Shown here piece by piece: positions 16,419-26,920 of a stretch of 64,000 bases of DNA; position 1 is the stretch's first letter; the number at the start of each line of letters is the position of its first letter. The notes below the pieces were generated by a model, which made no database searches, was not told the origin of the DNA, and worked only from the letters and a program-made list of their open reading frames with translations. The stretch covers positions 21,815 through 85,814 of the forward strand of contig JAFLCN010000018.1 of the NCBI GenBank assembly GCA_017303555.1. The letters run 5' to 3'. A program made the position numbers and the translations under genes. Origin of the DNA: Planctomycetota bacterium (lineage in GTDB: Bacteria > Planctomycetota > Phycisphaerae > Phycisphaerales > UBA1924).

Positions 16419-18197
16419 TTAGAGCGAAGGATCGGCCTTTTTGCGGGCACACCAGTCTCGCCAGGCCTGCCTGTAATGGGCTTCGAGCCGGCGCGTAAAT
16501 CCGACGTGGTCGCACAGGACGCTGGAAGTGACCATCTCGCGGAGCTTGCCCCGAAGCTCGATCCGTTTCGCCTGATCCGCGGCAAGCGCGGCGCACTTCT
16601 TCAGATAGTCCGCTTCATCCGAGGCAATCAGCTCGGGCGTGCCGACATTGGAGAGCAAGCTGACACCCACGCGCGAAACGTGGCTGTTCCCCGCGATCGT
16701 CACCACCGGCACACCCATGTACATCGCCTCGACCGTGGTGGTCGTGCCGTTGTACGGCCACGGGTCGAGCGCGACATCGATCCTCGCGTACATCTGCATG
16801 TGCTCGCTCTTGCCCTTGGTCTCGCCCTCGAGATCGACGCGGGCACGCTCCACTCCGCGCGCGCCGAGGTAGGCAAAGACACGCTCACGCGTCGCGGGCA
16901 TGGCGAGCGCCATCGACTTGAGGAAGAGCCTCGAGCCCGGCACGGCGACCACAAGCTTCGCCCACAGATCGAGCACGTGGTTGCTGATCTTGGTGTGCGT
17001 ATTGAACGATCCGAAAGTCACGTACCCGTTCTTCACGCTCGGCGGGGGCGCGACGTCGCCCGCGTGCGGGGGGGGCGTGTAGCAGAGGAAGCTCCCCTCC
17101 ATGCGCACCAATTTCTCCGTGGCCAGGTGGTCCGAGCCGGGCGGGTCGGTGAATGCATCGACGATGCGGAAGTCCATCGTCGGCAGACCCGTGGTGTTCG
17201 GGTAGCCCATGTAGGTGTACTGGATCGGCGCGGGCTTGAGCACGAAGGGAACGATGCGTCCCATGCCCGTGTGCCCGCTGAGATCGACGAGAATGTCGAT
17301 CCGGTCGTTCCGGATGAAATCGACCATCTTCTTGTCGTCGATGCGGTGAGTGTCGATGTACCTCGCCGCGTGCGTTCGCAGGCGCGCCGTCAGCTCGTCC
17401 TCGCTGATCATGTTGTGATAGAGCGTGACATCGAACTTCGACTTGTCGTGGTTCGCGATGATCGGTTCGATGAAGTGCCCGGCGGAGCGGTTGCGGAAAT
17501 CCTGGCTGCAGTAGCCGATCCGCAGCGGCCGCTCCGGGTCCGGCACGTTGGCGTGGGGGCGGTTGTCCGCCGGTGCCATTTCGCTGACGAGCTGGCCCAT
17601 CCGAACGTGGTGCTGGAAGACGACCTTCGGGTCCACGCCGTGCAGCCGCGTGAGGGGGAGCAGCAGCGCCGAGAGCACCGCCGCGTCGCTCGGCGCGCGC
17701 TCGAGCGCGAGCAGCAGCACCCGCACCATCTCGTTCAAGTCGCCCGAGAGATCACAAAAGCCCGAATACAACGCGATCGCTTTCAGGTCGCCCGGGCGGG
17801 AGTTGTAGAGCTGGCGGGCCGTTCCCATTGCCTCTTCGAACTTGCCGTCCTGGTACATCGCGATGCACCCGGCCCGCAGAGGCTCGATGTCGGTCGGATC
17901 GATCTCGAACGCTTTCCAGAAGAACTTTGCCGCGGCACCGAACCGCTCGCGCTGCATCTCCACGTCGCCCGCGAGCATCATGTACTTGCGGTCGATCGGC
18001 GCGAGCTTCGCCGCACGCTCGACAAGGAACGCCGCCTGGTCGAACTGCTTGGTCTTGCACAAGAGATCGACCGTCTTGTCGAGAAAGACGTAATTCGCCG
18101 GGCTTTTGTCGAGTGCGCGCCGCAGGATAGCCAGCGCCTGCGGGTATCTTCCCGCCGCCACGTGCGGAGCTGCCTGCATCAGGATCGGATCGTACAT
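16419..18197 (-). CDS. TPR-containing GT41 glycosyltransferase (O-GlcNAc transferase/SPINDLY-like)
   Basis: This 592-residue protein has N-terminal tetratricopeptide-like helices (about 1-190, e.g. GRYPQALAILRRALDKSPAN) and a GT41 catalytic region. Motifs of O-GlcNAc transferases and SPINDLY are in order: RIGYCSQDFRNRSAGHF, VDLSGHTGMGRI, GYPNTTGLPTMDFRI, FGSFNTHTKIS and LDPWPYNGTTTTVEAMYMGV. Family enzymes glycosylate Ser/Thr (or fucosylate) protein targets in the cytoplasm, using the TPRs to select substrates. No acceptor is evident nearby. It is followed by putA about 100 bases downstream, but a shared operon is uncertain. Confidence 0.88.
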   Translation of the reverse strand: MYDPILMQAAPHVAAGRYPQALAILRRALDKSPANYVFLDKTVDLLCKTKQFDQAAFLVERAAKLAPIDRKYMMLAGDVEMQRERFGAAAKFFWKAFEIDPTDIEPLRAGCIAMYQDGKFEEAMGTARQLYNSRPGDLKAIALYSGFCDLSGDLNEMVRVLLLALERAPSDAAVLSALLLPLTRLHGVDPKVVFQHHVRMGQLVSEMAPADNRPHANVPDPERPLRIGYCSQDFRNRSAGHFIEPIIANHDKSKFDVTLYHNMISEDELTARLRTHAARYIDTHRIDDKKMVDFIRNDRIDILVDLSGHTGMGRIVPFVLKPAPIQYTYMGYPNTTGLPTMDFRIVDAFTDPPGSDHLATEKLVRMEGSFLCYTPPPHAGDVAPPPSVKNGYVTFGSFNTHTKISNHVLDLWAKLVVAVPGSRLFLKSMALAMPATRERVFAYLGARGVERARVDLEGETKGKSEHMQMYARIDVALDPWPYNGTTTTVEAMYMGVPVVTIAGNSHVSRVGVSLLSNVGTPELIASDEADYLKKCAALAADQAKRIELRGKLREMVTSSVLCDHVGFTRRLEAHYRQAWRDWCARKKADPSL

Positions 18198-18242
18198 CGG
18201 CTGGATCGTACCTCGCTGAGATCGTGCCCCGGGGTCGCCCGA

Positions 18243-21182
18243 TTAGTTGCTGTACTCGCTCATCGGCGGGCACGTACACACGAGATTGCGATCGCCGTAC
18301 GGATTGTCGACTCGCCCGACGAATGGCCAGAACTTGTTGTCCCGCACGTACGGGAGCGGGAATGCCGCGGATTCGCGTGAGTACGGGTGTTTCCACTCGC
18401 TCGCGCTGATCATCCCCATCGTGTGCGGCGCGTTCTTCAGCGGGTTGTCGACCTTGTCCGACTTACCCGATTCGATCGCCCGAATCTCTTCGCGGATCCC
18501 GATCATCGCGTCGCAGAAGCGATCCAGCTCCGACTTGGGCTCGCTCTCGGTCGGCTCGATCATCAGCGTGCCCGGCACCGGCCACGACATGGTGGGGCCG
18601 TGGAAGCCGTAGTCCTGAAGACGCTTGGCGATATCTTCGACCTTGATGCCCGCGCTCTTTTCGAACGGGCGGCAATCCAGGATGAACTCGTGCGCACACC
18701 GCCCGCCCGGACCCTTGAAGAGCACGTTGTAATGCCCTTCCAGCCGCTTGGCCATGTAGTTGGCGTTCAGGATCGCCACTTCCGTTGCGCGGGTCAGCCC
18801 GGCGCCGCCCATCAGCGCGATGTAGACGTACGAAATGGGGAGGATCGATGCGCTGCCATACGGAGCCGCGGCAACCGCACTAACCGACTTGTCCGTCGCG
18901 ACGCCCGGCTTGACGACGGGGTGCGAAGGAAGGAACGGCGCAAGGTGCTTTGCCACGCCGATCGGCCCCATGCCCGGCCCGCCGCCACCGTGCGGGATGC
19001 AGAAAGTCTTGTGCAGGTTCAGATGGCAGACGTCCGCACCGATGAAGCCGGGGCTGGTGAGGCCGACCTGCGCGTTCATGTTCGCGCCGTCCATGTACAC
19101 CTGTGCGCCCGCTTTGTGCACCATGTCGATGACTTCGCGGATGCCGGGCTCGAACTTGCCGTACGTGGACGGGTACGTGACCATCAGTGCGCCCAGCTTG
19201 TCCTTGTGTTCGGCGATCTTCGCGGCAAGGTCATCATGGTCGATATCGCCGTTCTCCTTGTTCGCAACGGCAACGACTTCGAACCCCGCGCACACGGCGC
19301 TGGCCGGATTGGTGCCGTGCGCGCTGTCGGGAATCAGACAGATATTGCGATGCCCCTGCCCGATTGAACGCAGATACTGACGGATCACGATCAATCCCGC
19401 GTACTCGCCCGCGGCACCCGAGTTCGGCTGGAGCGAAACCGCCGCGAAACCGGTGATCTCCGCAAGCCACGTTTCAAGCTCGCGGAACATCTTCTGATAG
19501 CCCTTGGTCTGATCCGAGGGGGCAAACGGGTGAATCCGGCCAAACTCCGGCCACGTCACCGGAATCATCTCGCTCGTCGCGTTCAACTTCATCGTGCACG
19601 AGCCGAGCGAGATCATCGAGTGCGCGAGGCTCAAATCGCGGCCCTGCAGCTTGAAGATGTAGCGGAGCATCTCATGCTCGCTGTGATGGCTGTTGAACAC
19701 CGGGTGCGTGAGATAGCCGCTCTGGCGGGCAAACTTTCCGGGGATCTCCGTCTTGGTCAGCGCAAGCAGCGTGTCGATATCTTCGCTTCCGCCGCCGAAA
19801 GCAGCAAGCACATCGTGCACCATCGCACGATCGGTCGTTTCGTCGAGGCTGATGCCGATAGAACCCGCGCCCAAATCGCGAAGATTGACCTTCTTGGCGC
19901 GGGCCGCGGCGATGATGTCCCCGGCGTTTTTCCCCGCCGGTCTGACGCGAAGCGTATCGAACACGAGGTCCGAGTCGTCAATCGCATGTCCGAGCTTCTT
20001 CAGTCCGGTTCGCAAGGCCAGCGTGTAGGAGTACACACGCAGCGCAATCCGCCGCAACCCCTCCGGCCCGTGATACACCGCATACATCCCCGCCATGATC
20101 GCAAGCAGCGCCTGCGCCGTGCAGATATTGCTTGTCGCCTTCTCGCGCTTGATGTGCTGCTCACGCGTCTGGATCGCCATGCGCAGCGCCGGCTGACCCT
20201 GTGAATCACGCGAAACGCCGATGATGCGTCCCGGCATCTTGCGGATGTGTTCTTCCTTCGTCGCGATGAACGCCGCGTGCGGCCCACCAAATCCCATCGG
20301 CACGCCAAACCGCTGCGCACTCCCGATCGCAATCTCCGCGCCCCATTCGCCCGGCGGACGAAGCAGCGTCAACGCGAGCAGATCCGTCGCCGCGATCACT
20401 GTGACGTTCTTCGCGCGGGCATCCGCCGCCAACTTCTCGTAACACTCGACCCGCCCATCGGTGGTGGGGTACTGCACGATTACACCGAAATCATCCTCGC
20501 TGAACGAAACGTTCTTCGGATCGACAACGCGAACCTTGATTCCCAGTCCATCCGCACGCGTCTCGATCACCGCCAGCGTCTGCGGGTGAACATCCTGCGC
20601 GACGATGAACGACTTGCGCGTCCCCTCATGCCCGCCCGCGATGCCAAATGCCATCGCCATCGCTTCTGCCGCGGCAGTCGCCTCGTCCAGCAGCGATGCG
20701 CCAGCCAAGGGCAAGCCCGTCAAATCGCTCACCATTGTCTGGAAGTTCAGCAGAGCCTCAAGCCGCCCCTGCGCGATCTCCGCCTGATAGGGCGTGTACT
20801 GCGTGTACCAACCCGGATTCTCCAGGATGTTCCGCAGGATCACGCCCGGCGTGATGCAGTCGTAATAGCCCATGCCGATGCACGAGCGGAACACCTGGTT
20901 CTGCGTCGCCATCGCGCGGAAGTTCGCCAGCATCTCCGCCTCACCCAGCGGATGATCCGCTTCGCCCGTCAGCGTCAGCGGCTTCTTCAGTCGAATGTCC
21001 GCCGGAACCGTCGCATCCATCAACTGATCGAGCGACTGGTACCCGATCGATTCCAGCATCTCACTGATATCGGCCTCGCTCGGCGCGATGTGGCGATGGG
21101 CAAACGTGTCAGAAGCATTCAGAACCGTCCCCGCCTTCGAAGCGGTCGCCGCGGGGGTGGGGGGCTTGGCAAAGGTCGTCAT
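18243..21182 (-). CDS. gcvP: Glycine dehydrogenase (decarboxylating), single-chain P protein
   Basis: This 979-residue PLP enzyme catalyses glycine decarboxylation in the glycine cleavage system, passing the aminomethyl group to lipoyl GcvH. It is the fused form containing both halves. The N-terminal half has [21 protein letters not shown] and [11 protein letters not shown]. The C-terminal half has the PLP lysine in [20 protein letters not shown] (near residue 724). The other components, gcvT and gcvH, are not encoded nearby. Length matches family (about 950-980). Confidence 0.97.
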   Translation of the reverse strand: MTTFAKPPTPAATASKAGTVLNASDTFAHRHIAPSEADISEMLESIGYQSLDQLMDATVPADIRLKKPLTLTGEADHPLGEAEMLANFRAMATQNQVFRSCIGMGYYDCITPGVILRNILENPGWYTQYTPYQAEIAQGRLEALLNFQTMVSDLTGLPLAGASLLDEATAAAEAMAMAFGIAGGHEGTRKSFIVAQDVHPQTLAVIETRADGLGIKVRVVDPKNVSFSEDDFGVIVQYPTTDGRVECYEKLAADARAKNVTVIAATDLLALTLLRPPGEWGAEIAIGSAQRFGVPMGFGGPHAAFIATKEEHIRKMPGRIIGVSRDSQGQPALRMAIQTREQHIKREKATSNICTAQALLAIMAGMYAVYHGPEGLRRIALRVYSYTLALRTGLKKLGHAIDDSDLVFDTLRVRPAGKNAGDIIAAARAKKVNLRDLGAGSIGISLDETTDRAMVHDVLAAFGGGSEDIDTLLALTKTEIPGKFARQSGYLTHPVFNSHHSEHEMLRYIFKLQGRDLSLAHSMISLGSCTMKLNATSEMIPVTWPEFGRIHPFAPSDQTKGYQKMFRELETWLAEITGFAAVSLQPNSGAAGEYAGLIVIRQYLRSIGQGHRNICLIPDSAHGTNPASAVCAGFEVVAVANKENGDIDHDDLAAKIAEHKDKLGALMVTYPSTYGKFEPGIREVIDMVHKAGAQVYMDGANMNAQVGLTSPGFIGADVCHLNLHKTFCIPHGGGGPGMGPIGVAKHLAPFLPSHPVVKPGVATDKSVSAVAAAPYGSASILPISYVYIALMGGAGLTRATEVAILNANYMAKRLEGHYNVLFKGPGGRCAHEFILDCRPFEKSAGIKVEDIAKRLQDYGFHGPTMSWPVPGTLMIEPTESEPKSELDRFCDAMIGIREEIRAIESGKSDKVDNPLKNAPHTMGMISASEWKHPYSRESAAFPLPYVRDNKFWPFVGRVDNPYGDRNLVCTCPPMSEYSN

Positions 21183-21329
21183 CGAGGAGGGCTCCGGAAC
21201 CGCGAAAAATGGGTGTCGGCAGCGGCAAAGACGCGTTTTCCGCGACCATTGCCGATCCCCGCTCCAATACTAGGTTCCGCGTGCCCGTGTTCTTGTACGC
21301 TGGCACGCCCGTTCGTGGAGATTTCACGC

Positions 21330-23288
21330 ATGCAAAGCAGCCGTGTCCCGTTGGTTTTGTCGCTGTTCTTCGCGGTCGCCGCATGGGCTGGGGATCATCC
21401 CTCGACACCCGAAAACACGGCACCCGCCGCGAGCACGCTTCCCAGGCAGGTCACCGCCGCTGGTTCCGCCGATTCACTCGCGGCAGACCAGCTTCTCCTC
21501 CGCGATCACCTCACGACACTCGCAAACCCGTTTTTCGAAGGCCGCTACCCCGGCTCCCGAGGCGGCAAGCTCGCCGCCGACTACATCCAGTGGCACTTCG
21601 AGCACCTGGGCCTGCAGCCCGCGTTCAAGGACGCGGACGATCCGACGAAGCCCACATTCCGCCAGCCCTTCCCCGGCCCTTCACACAACGAGATCGCGAA
21701 GCAGGGCTTTGAGTACACGGCCAACGGAAAGGGCATCACGCTCGCGCCCGGCAAGGACTTCAACGTACTCGGCCTTTCCGGGAATGGCACCGTAACCGCT
21801 CCGCTCGTCTTCGTGGGCTACGGAATCACCCTGGGTGAAGACGGCTACTCCAGCTTTCCCGATTCTGGTCCGAGCCTCGAGGGCAAGATCGCGGTCATCC
21901 TCCGCTTCGAACCCATGAACGAGGACGGTACCTCGAAGTGGTCAAAGGACGGGTGGTCCTTCTCCGCAGGGCTTGAACCCAAGATCGGTGCCGCGATCCG
22001 GCGCGGGGCAAAGGGTGTGATCTTCGTCAACGCGCCCGGAGCAAAGGACGACCGCATCGACAAGCTCGAAACCGTCAACAGCATCACCTCGCGCGAGCCG
22101 TACGAAGCCCCGGTCATCATGGCGACGATCGATTCGGTGGATGCGCTGGTCCGTGCCGCCGATCCGGAGGGCCGATCGCTCCTGGATTTCCGCAAGCTGG
22201 TGGATGAAAAGGGCGTGGTCGTCGACCTTCCAGACGCGTCGGTGACCATCGACACCGAGATCAACAAAGTCCGCCCGCTCACCGACAACGTCGGCGCTGT
22301 TCTCCCCGGCGTCGGTGCGCTCGCCGATCGCTACATCGTCGTCGGCGCTCACTACGACCACCTCGGCCACGGGCAGGTCGGCGTGCGATTCCCCAGCGAC
22401 CGAGGCCAGATTCACCCGGGCGCCGACGACAACGCCAGCGGCACCTCCGGAATGCTCCTCATCGCCAGGCGAATCGCCGATCAGGTCGCCAAGCTGCCGC
22501 CGGATGCGCCCCGCCGCAGCATTCTCTTTGTCGGCTTCTCGGCGGAGGAATCCGGCCTGAACGGCTCGCGCTACTACACCCAGCATCCGATCGTTCCGAT
22601 CGAGAATCACGACTTCATGCTCAACCTCGACATGATCGGCCGTCTCGGTGAGAAACCGCTCGAAGCCGGGGGCGTCGGCACAGCCGAAGGCTTCGCCGAT
22701 TGGCTTGCTCCGTACTTCGAATCCAGCAGCCTGAAAATCGCCGCCAAGCAGAGCGGCATGGGCCCCTCCGACCACGCCTCGTTCTACGCGGCCAAGGTCC
22801 CGGTTCTCTTCCTCTTTACCGGCATGCACCCCCAATACCACCGCCCGACGGATATCGCGGCGCTCATCAACTGGGAAGGTGCTGCGAAGGTCGCCGACAT
22901 GGCTTACCGGATCGCGCTCGACGCCTCGCTCCGGCCGGAACCGTTCGTGTTCACCTCCCCTTCCAACGTCACAACGACCGAAGGCGATCAACCCCCGCCC
23001 CCGGTTCGAGGCCGCATCCGCTTCGGCATCTCGCCCGGCGATTACTCCGGCGAGGAAAAGGGCATCCTGGTCGGCGAGGTGCTGCCGGAGACTCCTGCCT
23101 CAAAGGCCGGATTGAAGGCCAACGACCTGATCATCAAGTGGAACGACAATCGCGTGGCAAGCGTTGAGGAGTGGATGCCGTACTTCAACGCCGCGAAGCC
23201 GGGCGATGTCGTGAAGGTCACGCTGCTCCGCGAAGGCAAGGAAATGAACTTCGACGTCACGCTCGAAGCGCGGGGCGGCGCCCGCTAG
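21330..23288 (+). CDS. Secreted M28 family aminopeptidase with PA and PDZ domains
   Basis: This 652-residue exported zinc peptidase has signal peptide RVPLVLSLFFAVAAWAG; the start at ATG 21330 has GGAG upstream. A PA-type insert (about residues 130-290) is followed by the M28 catalytic core with zinc ligands in GAHYDHLG, PGADDNASG, SAEESGLNG, LNLDMIGR and the final histidine near GMHPQYHRPTD. A C-terminal PDZ domain (about 555-650) includes VLPETPASKAGLKANDLIIKW. It probably trims peptides in the periplasm or outside the cell. Divergent from gcvP with about 150 bases between starts. Confidence 0.92.
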   Translation: MQSSRVPLVLSLFFAVAAWAGDHPSTPENTAPAASTLPRQVTAAGSADSLAADQLLLRDHLTTLANPFFEGRYPGSRGGKLAADYIQWHFEHLGLQPAFKDADDPTKPTFRQPFPGPSHNEIAKQGFEYTANGKGITLAPGKDFNVLGLSGNGTVTAPLVFVGYGITLGEDGYSSFPDSGPSLEGKIAVILRFEPMNEDGTSKWSKDGWSFSAGLEPKIGAAIRRGAKGVIFVNAPGAKDDRIDKLETVNSITSREPYEAPVIMATIDSVDALVRAADPEGRSLLDFRKLVDEKGVVVDLPDASVTIDTEINKVRPLTDNVGAVLPGVGALADRYIVVGAHYDHLGHGQVGVRFPSDRGQIHPGADDNASGTSGMLLIARRIADQVAKLPPDAPRRSILFVGFSAEESGLNGSRYYTQHPIVPIENHDFMLNLDMIGRLGEKPLEAGGVGTAEGFADWLAPYFESSSLKIAAKQSGMGPSDHASFYAAKVPVLFLFTGMHPQYHRPTDIAALINWEGAAKVADMAYRIALDASLRPEPFVFTSPSNVTTTEGDQPPPPVRGRIRFGISPGDYSGEEKGILVGEVLPETPASKAGLKANDLIIKWNDNRVASVEEWMPYFNAAKPGDVVKVTLLREGKEMNFDVTLEARGGAR

Positions 23289-23303
23289 GCTCGGTCGCCG
23301 GGC

Positions 23304-23909
23304 TCACTTCCCGTCGTTCTCGATGAACCAGCGCAACTTCCAATTGGAGCCTTCGAGCTTCATGTCGAAGCCGCACCACGGCATCGCGTCTCGGTCCACA
23401 TAGTGCTGGCGCACCCGCATGATGTTCTCGCCGACCATCTCCATCCGCACCCCGGGGCTCAGTTCCGCGGCCGGAAGCAGCTTGAACATCTTCTCCAGGT
23501 CTTCCCGCCTCCGCTTCATCTCGCGGAACGCCAGCTTGGGGTCGTAGCCCCGTTCGTAGAACTCGTTGCGCGTCATCTCGCTCAGCACCTGCTCGGTGAA
23601 CAGCTTCTCGTCGTCCTCGCGCATGCAGGTCGCGATGTGGAACATCAGGTCGCGGCCGTTTTTCGAGATCAGCGTCTTTGTTCCATCCGGATTCTCGATG
23701 ACCGGATTGGCCGTCGGCTGCGCCGTCAGGGGCGAATTCGAGACCCGCATCGACGGGTCGTAGACGGTCGGCATTCCCGTCTGCGCGCCGGGCAGCGAAG
23801 CCAGCGGCGGGTTGTATCGAACGACCTTCGTTTCACAGGCGCCCAGCAGAAGTCCGAAAGCCGCGGCCTCCACAAGGATGCACGGAAATCGGCGCAAAGT
23901 CCGGATCAC
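23304..23909 (-). CDS. Putative lipoprotein of unknown function
   Basis: This 201-residue protein starts at GTG 23909, which overlaps the nadB stop as GTGA. The N-terminus is a lipoprotein signal ending LLLGAC. The mature part has a proline-rich linker, then a charged domain (about 85-200) with MTRNEFYERGYDPKLAFREM and a C-terminal WKLRWFIENDGK. I do not recognise a family. The four-base overlap points to translational coupling with NadB, though the two roles have no obvious link. A longer frame upstream overlaps nadB and has no good start. Confidence 0.7.
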   Translation of the reverse strand: MIRTLRRFPCILVEAAAFGLLLGACETKVVRYNPPLASLPGAQTGMPTVYDPSMRVSNSPLTAQPTANPVIENPDGTKTLISKNGRDLMFHIATCMREDDEKLFTEQVLSEMTRNEFYERGYDPKLAFREMKRRREDLEKMFKLLPAAELSPGVRMEMVGENIMRVRQHYVDRDAMPWCGFDMKLEGSNWKLRWFIENDGK

Positions 23910-25639
23910 ACCAAAACTCCGCCCGCACTGCTCGGTTTCGCCCCCGCCAGCGGGCTTGTCCGGACTTCGGGCTGCCCTCTGCGACGCAGATCGTGCGCTT
24001 CGAACGCAGCCTCGGATCTCGGAAAATCGGTGCGCGTGTGGCACCCGCGCGATTCCTCACGCCACTGTGCCGAATGCGCCACCAACGAGCCGACCAGCAG
24101 CATGTTCTGCACTTCCCAGCCCGCCGTGTCGTCGAAGATCTTGTCGAGCGTGTAGCGCGCCCAGAAGTCGAGCATGTCGCAGACATCGTGCAGCTTGCCC
24201 CCCGAACGCTCGATGCCCACGTTCTTCCACATCGCGCTTCGCAGGCTCGATCGCACGTCCGCCAGATCCAACTCTCCGTGATCGCTCGGCCGGATGTCGC
24301 TGACCACCGAGATCGGTGCGGGCCGCGCGCTCCAACCGGCCGGCCGGCCCGGCACATTGCCGGTCGCCTTCATCTCCGCGCACACTCTTCCCGCAATCTC
24401 GCCCATCACCAGCCCTTCCAGCAGCGAATTGCTCGCCAGCCGGTTTGCCCCGTGCAATCCCATCGACGCAACCTCGCCCGCCGCGTACAACCCCGGTACG
24501 TCGGTGCGGCAGGAAAGATCCGTCCGCACGCCGCCCACCATGTAATGGGCCGCCGGATGCACCGGAATCAGGTCTTCCGTCGGATCAAGATCAAACTTCT
24601 TGAGTAGCGCCGTCATCCCCGGGAAGCGCTCCGCAAACCCGCGAACGTGCCGGCAATCCAGCCAAACATGGCTCCCGCCCGCGCCCGAAGCCTGCTTGGC
24701 AATCTGCCTCACAATCGCGCGGCTCACCACATCGCGCGGCGCCAGTTCCGCCAGCGGATGTACATCCACCATGAACCGGTGCTCGCTGCTGTCGAGCAGA
24801 TGCGCGCCTTCGCCCCGCACCGCTTCGGTGATCAACCAGCGCGCCGCACCCGGCAAATACAAAGTGGTGGGATGAAACTGCACAAAGGCCATGTCCGCCA
24901 CGGTCGCGCCCGCGCGATACGCCATCGCGATCCCGTCCGCGGTTGCCAGTGGCGGATTCGTTGTTTCGCGGAAGAGTACACCCGCGCCGCCGCTGGCCAG
25001 AATCGTCGCCTTCGCCCAGATCATCTGAAGCCCGTACTTCGGATGATGCGTGATCGCGCCCATCACCGGCGCGCCCGGTTCATCGCCCGGCGTGATCAGG
25101 TCGAGGACGAAGCAATTCTCGAACACCCGCACGCCAGCTGTCGTCCGAATCTTCTCCGTCAGGCAACGCTGCAACTCGCGTCCCGTCGCGTCCCCATCCG
25201 TGTGCACAATCCGGCTCGCGCTGTGCCCGCCCTCGCGTCCGACGGCCAATTCGCCCTCGGAGTTCGTATCAAGCCGCATCCCCCAGCCCATCAACTCGCG
25301 CAATCGCGCCGGACCGCTCTCGACGATTTCTCGAACAGCGCCTTCTTCGCACAATCCCGCCCCCGCAACGAGCGTGTCCTGCACGTGCGATTCGACCGTG
25401 TCACCTTTGGTCAAAACCGCCGCGATCCCGCCCTGCGCCCAAGCCGTATTCGTGCTCTTGAGATCCCCCTTGCTCAGCACGATCACATCACCGTGCTCGG
25501 CCGCGGCAACCGCCGCCCGCAATCCAGCCACCCCCGCACCAATCACCAGCGTGTCGGTGAAAATCTGCGGTAGCAGCGTCGAGCGAAACGGAATCAGGTA
25601 GCGACGTTGATCAAAGAGGCGGTCCATAGGAAATTTCAC
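23906..25639 (-). CDS. nadB: L-aspartate oxidase
   Basis: This 577-residue flavoprotein oxidises L-aspartate to iminoaspartate, the first step of de novo NAD synthesis (followed by NadA and NadC, not encoded here). The FAD motif is VIGAGVAGLRAA near the N-terminus. Family motifs are NTAWAQGGIAAVL, GREGGHSASRIVH, ASGGAGVLFRETTNP, QFHPTTLYLPGA and GANRLASNSLLEGLV. The GTG start at 25639 follows AAGG; ATG 25627 four codons on is an equally possible start. It lies nine bases after the DinB-like gene and overlaps the lipoprotein gene, so all three may be one operon. Confidence 0.95.
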   Translation of the reverse strand: MKFPMDRLFDQRRYLIPFRSTLLPQIFTDTLVIGAGVAGLRAAVAAAEHGDVIVLSKGDLKSTNTAWAQGGIAAVLTKGDTVESHVQDTLVAGAGLCEEGAVREIVESGPARLRELMGWGMRLDTNSEGELAVGREGGHSASRIVHTDGDATGRELQRCLTEKIRTTAGVRVFENCFVLDLITPGDEPGAPVMGAITHHPKYGLQMIWAKATILASGGAGVLFRETTNPPLATADGIAMAYRAGATVADMAFVQFHPTTLYLPGAARWLITEAVRGEGAHLLDSSEHRFMVDVHPLAELAPRDVVSRAIVRQIAKQASGAGGSHVWLDCRHVRGFAERFPGMTALLKKFDLDPTEDLIPVHPAAHYMVGGVRTDLSCRTDVPGLYAAGEVASMGLHGANRLASNSLLEGLVMGEIAGRVCAEMKATGNVPGRPAGWSARPAPISVVSDIRPSDHGELDLADVRSSLRSAMWKNVGIERSGGKLHDVCDMLDFWARYTLDKIFDDTAGWEVQNMLLVGSLVAHSAQWREESRGCHTRTDFPRSEAAFEAHDLRRRGQPEVRTSPLAGAKPSSAGGVLV

Positions 25640-25648
25640 GCCGCCTTG

Positions 25649-26362
25649 CTAGTGCCCTTTCCCGCCGCAGCAACCGCCGGACGAGCCCGCGCCCGCCCCA
25701 ACCGGCTCTTCGACACGCCCCAGCATCAGATCGCACTTGAGCTGCAAAAACCGCGAGTGATGCTCCACGTGCCAGATCGAATACGACAAGATGTCGCGCA
25801 CGCGCTGCTCGCCCCGCTCTGGATGCAACGCGATCCGGTCAAACTGCTCGGCTTTCAGCCCCGACAACCACTGGAAGCTCCACATCCGCATCGTGTGCAT
25901 CATCGCGACCGATCCGCCGATCAGGCTCGCCGGGTCGCCCTGCTGCACCTCGCGCGGGATCTGATACAGCCCGCTGTCGATGAACGCGTTCTCGTCCCAC
26001 ACCGCAAGCACCGGACGATCCTCCGCGATCGCACGCCGCATCCGGTGCACAAACGCCAGCTCCGCATCTGCCATGTGCCCGACCAACATCCTCACCGACC
26101 AGCGTCCGACATTCGCATCCGGTAGGAACGCGCGGTCCATCTGCTCCGCATCGAGCGAAAACACCCGCGGGTCGTAGTTCCCCACGCCGCGCCGATAGCG
26201 AGAGAGCATCTCAGAAATCGGGAGCGCGGCAATCTCCTTCGCCGTCCCGGTCGGAATCACCAGTTGCTGCGGACCGGTCTTGCAGCCGCAGCCGCCCCCC
26301 GCCGAGGCCTCGCCCGACCCCTTCTTCCCGCCGCAGCAGCCGCCCGAATTTCCTTCGCTCAT
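25649..26362 (-). CDS. DinB-like four-helix protein with cysteine-rich termini
   Basis: This 237-residue protein starts at ATG 26362 after AAAGGA. The central region (about residues 45-215) is DinB-like, a four-helix fold that often binds a metal through three histidines. Candidate histidines are in LVGHMADAELAFVH, MMHTMRMWSFQW and IWHVEHHSRFLQL. Both ends carry short cysteine/glycine motifs: GGCCGGKKG and GGGCGCKTG near the N-terminus and GGCCGGKGH at the C-terminus. Members include thiol transferases and hydrolases, but the substrate here is unknown. Probable operon with nadB. Confidence 0.78.
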   Translation of the reverse strand: MSEGNSGGCCGGKKGSGEASAGGGCGCKTGPQQLVIPTGTAKEIAALPISEMLSRYRRGVGNYDPRVFSLDAEQMDRAFLPDANVGRWSVRMLVGHMADAELAFVHRMRRAIAEDRPVLAVWDENAFIDSGLYQIPREVQQGDPASLIGGSVAMMHTMRMWSFQWLSGLKAEQFDRIALHPERGEQRVRDILSYSIWHVEHHSRFLQLKCDLMLGRVEEPVGAGAGSSGGCCGGKGH

Positions 26363-26451
26363 GACAGATTCCTTTCGTCGCCTCATCGTAGGAGTTGCGG
26401 GGCGGGCCTCTACCAGGTCCAAAGTCGCCGCTTCCCGTGCTACGGTCGGTC

Positions 26452-26841
26452 ATGACCCAGTCCCCGCAGCGCCGCCTCGCCCTTCGAGTCACCACGATGC
26501 CGCGCGATACGAACCACTACGGCACGATTTTCGGTGGCGTCATCCTTTCCTACATCGACCAGGCCGGCTTCGTCGAGGCCTGTCACCACGGCCGTCACCG
26601 TTGGGTCACCGCCGCCATCGACCGGGTCGAGTTCAAAGCCCCCGTCCTGGTCGGCGAGGTCGTCAATTTCTACGGGACGACTACCCGTTTAGGAACCACC
26701 TCCGTCACGGTCCTGGTCGAAGTCGAGGCCGAACGAGAAAAGGACGGGAAATTGGTCCCCGTGACCGCCGCCACCCTCGTCATGGTCTGCGTCGATCAAC
26801 ACGGCAAGCCGATCCCGTTCCGCCAGCCCCCGACCGCCTAA
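26452..26841 (+). CDS. Acyl-CoA thioesterase, hotdog fold
   Basis: This 129-residue cytoplasmic thioesterase resembles the YciA/BFIT type. The hotdog motif NHYGTIFGGVILSYIDQAGFVEA (residues about 21-43) contains the conserved N-G-GG-D pattern, followed by VEFKAPVLVGEVVNFYG and an LVMVCVD strand. Length fits a single hotdog domain. It would hydrolyse acyl-CoA to acid and CoA; chain length preference is unknown. The start at ATG 26452 is followed directly by conserved sequence, while upstream frame is not conserved-looking. Divergent from the DinB gene. Confidence 0.85.
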   Translation: MTQSPQRRLALRVTTMPRDTNHYGTIFGGVILSYIDQAGFVEACHHGRHRWVTAAIDRVEFKAPVLVGEVVNFYGTTTRLGTTSVTVLVEVEAEREKDGKLVPVTAATLVMVCVDQHGKPIPFRQPPTA

Positions 26842-26920
26842 CCGTGCCTTTCGTGGCACCGCTTTCCAGTGCCGTGATCCGGCACACTTTGCACTCTTGC
26901 TTCGGGTACACTACCGACCC

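Noticed and set aside
16386..18380. Plus-strand frame of 664 codons opposite the GT41 gene
   Set aside because: Arg/His/Val-rich antisense frame; the GT41 motifs on the minus strand settle the strand.
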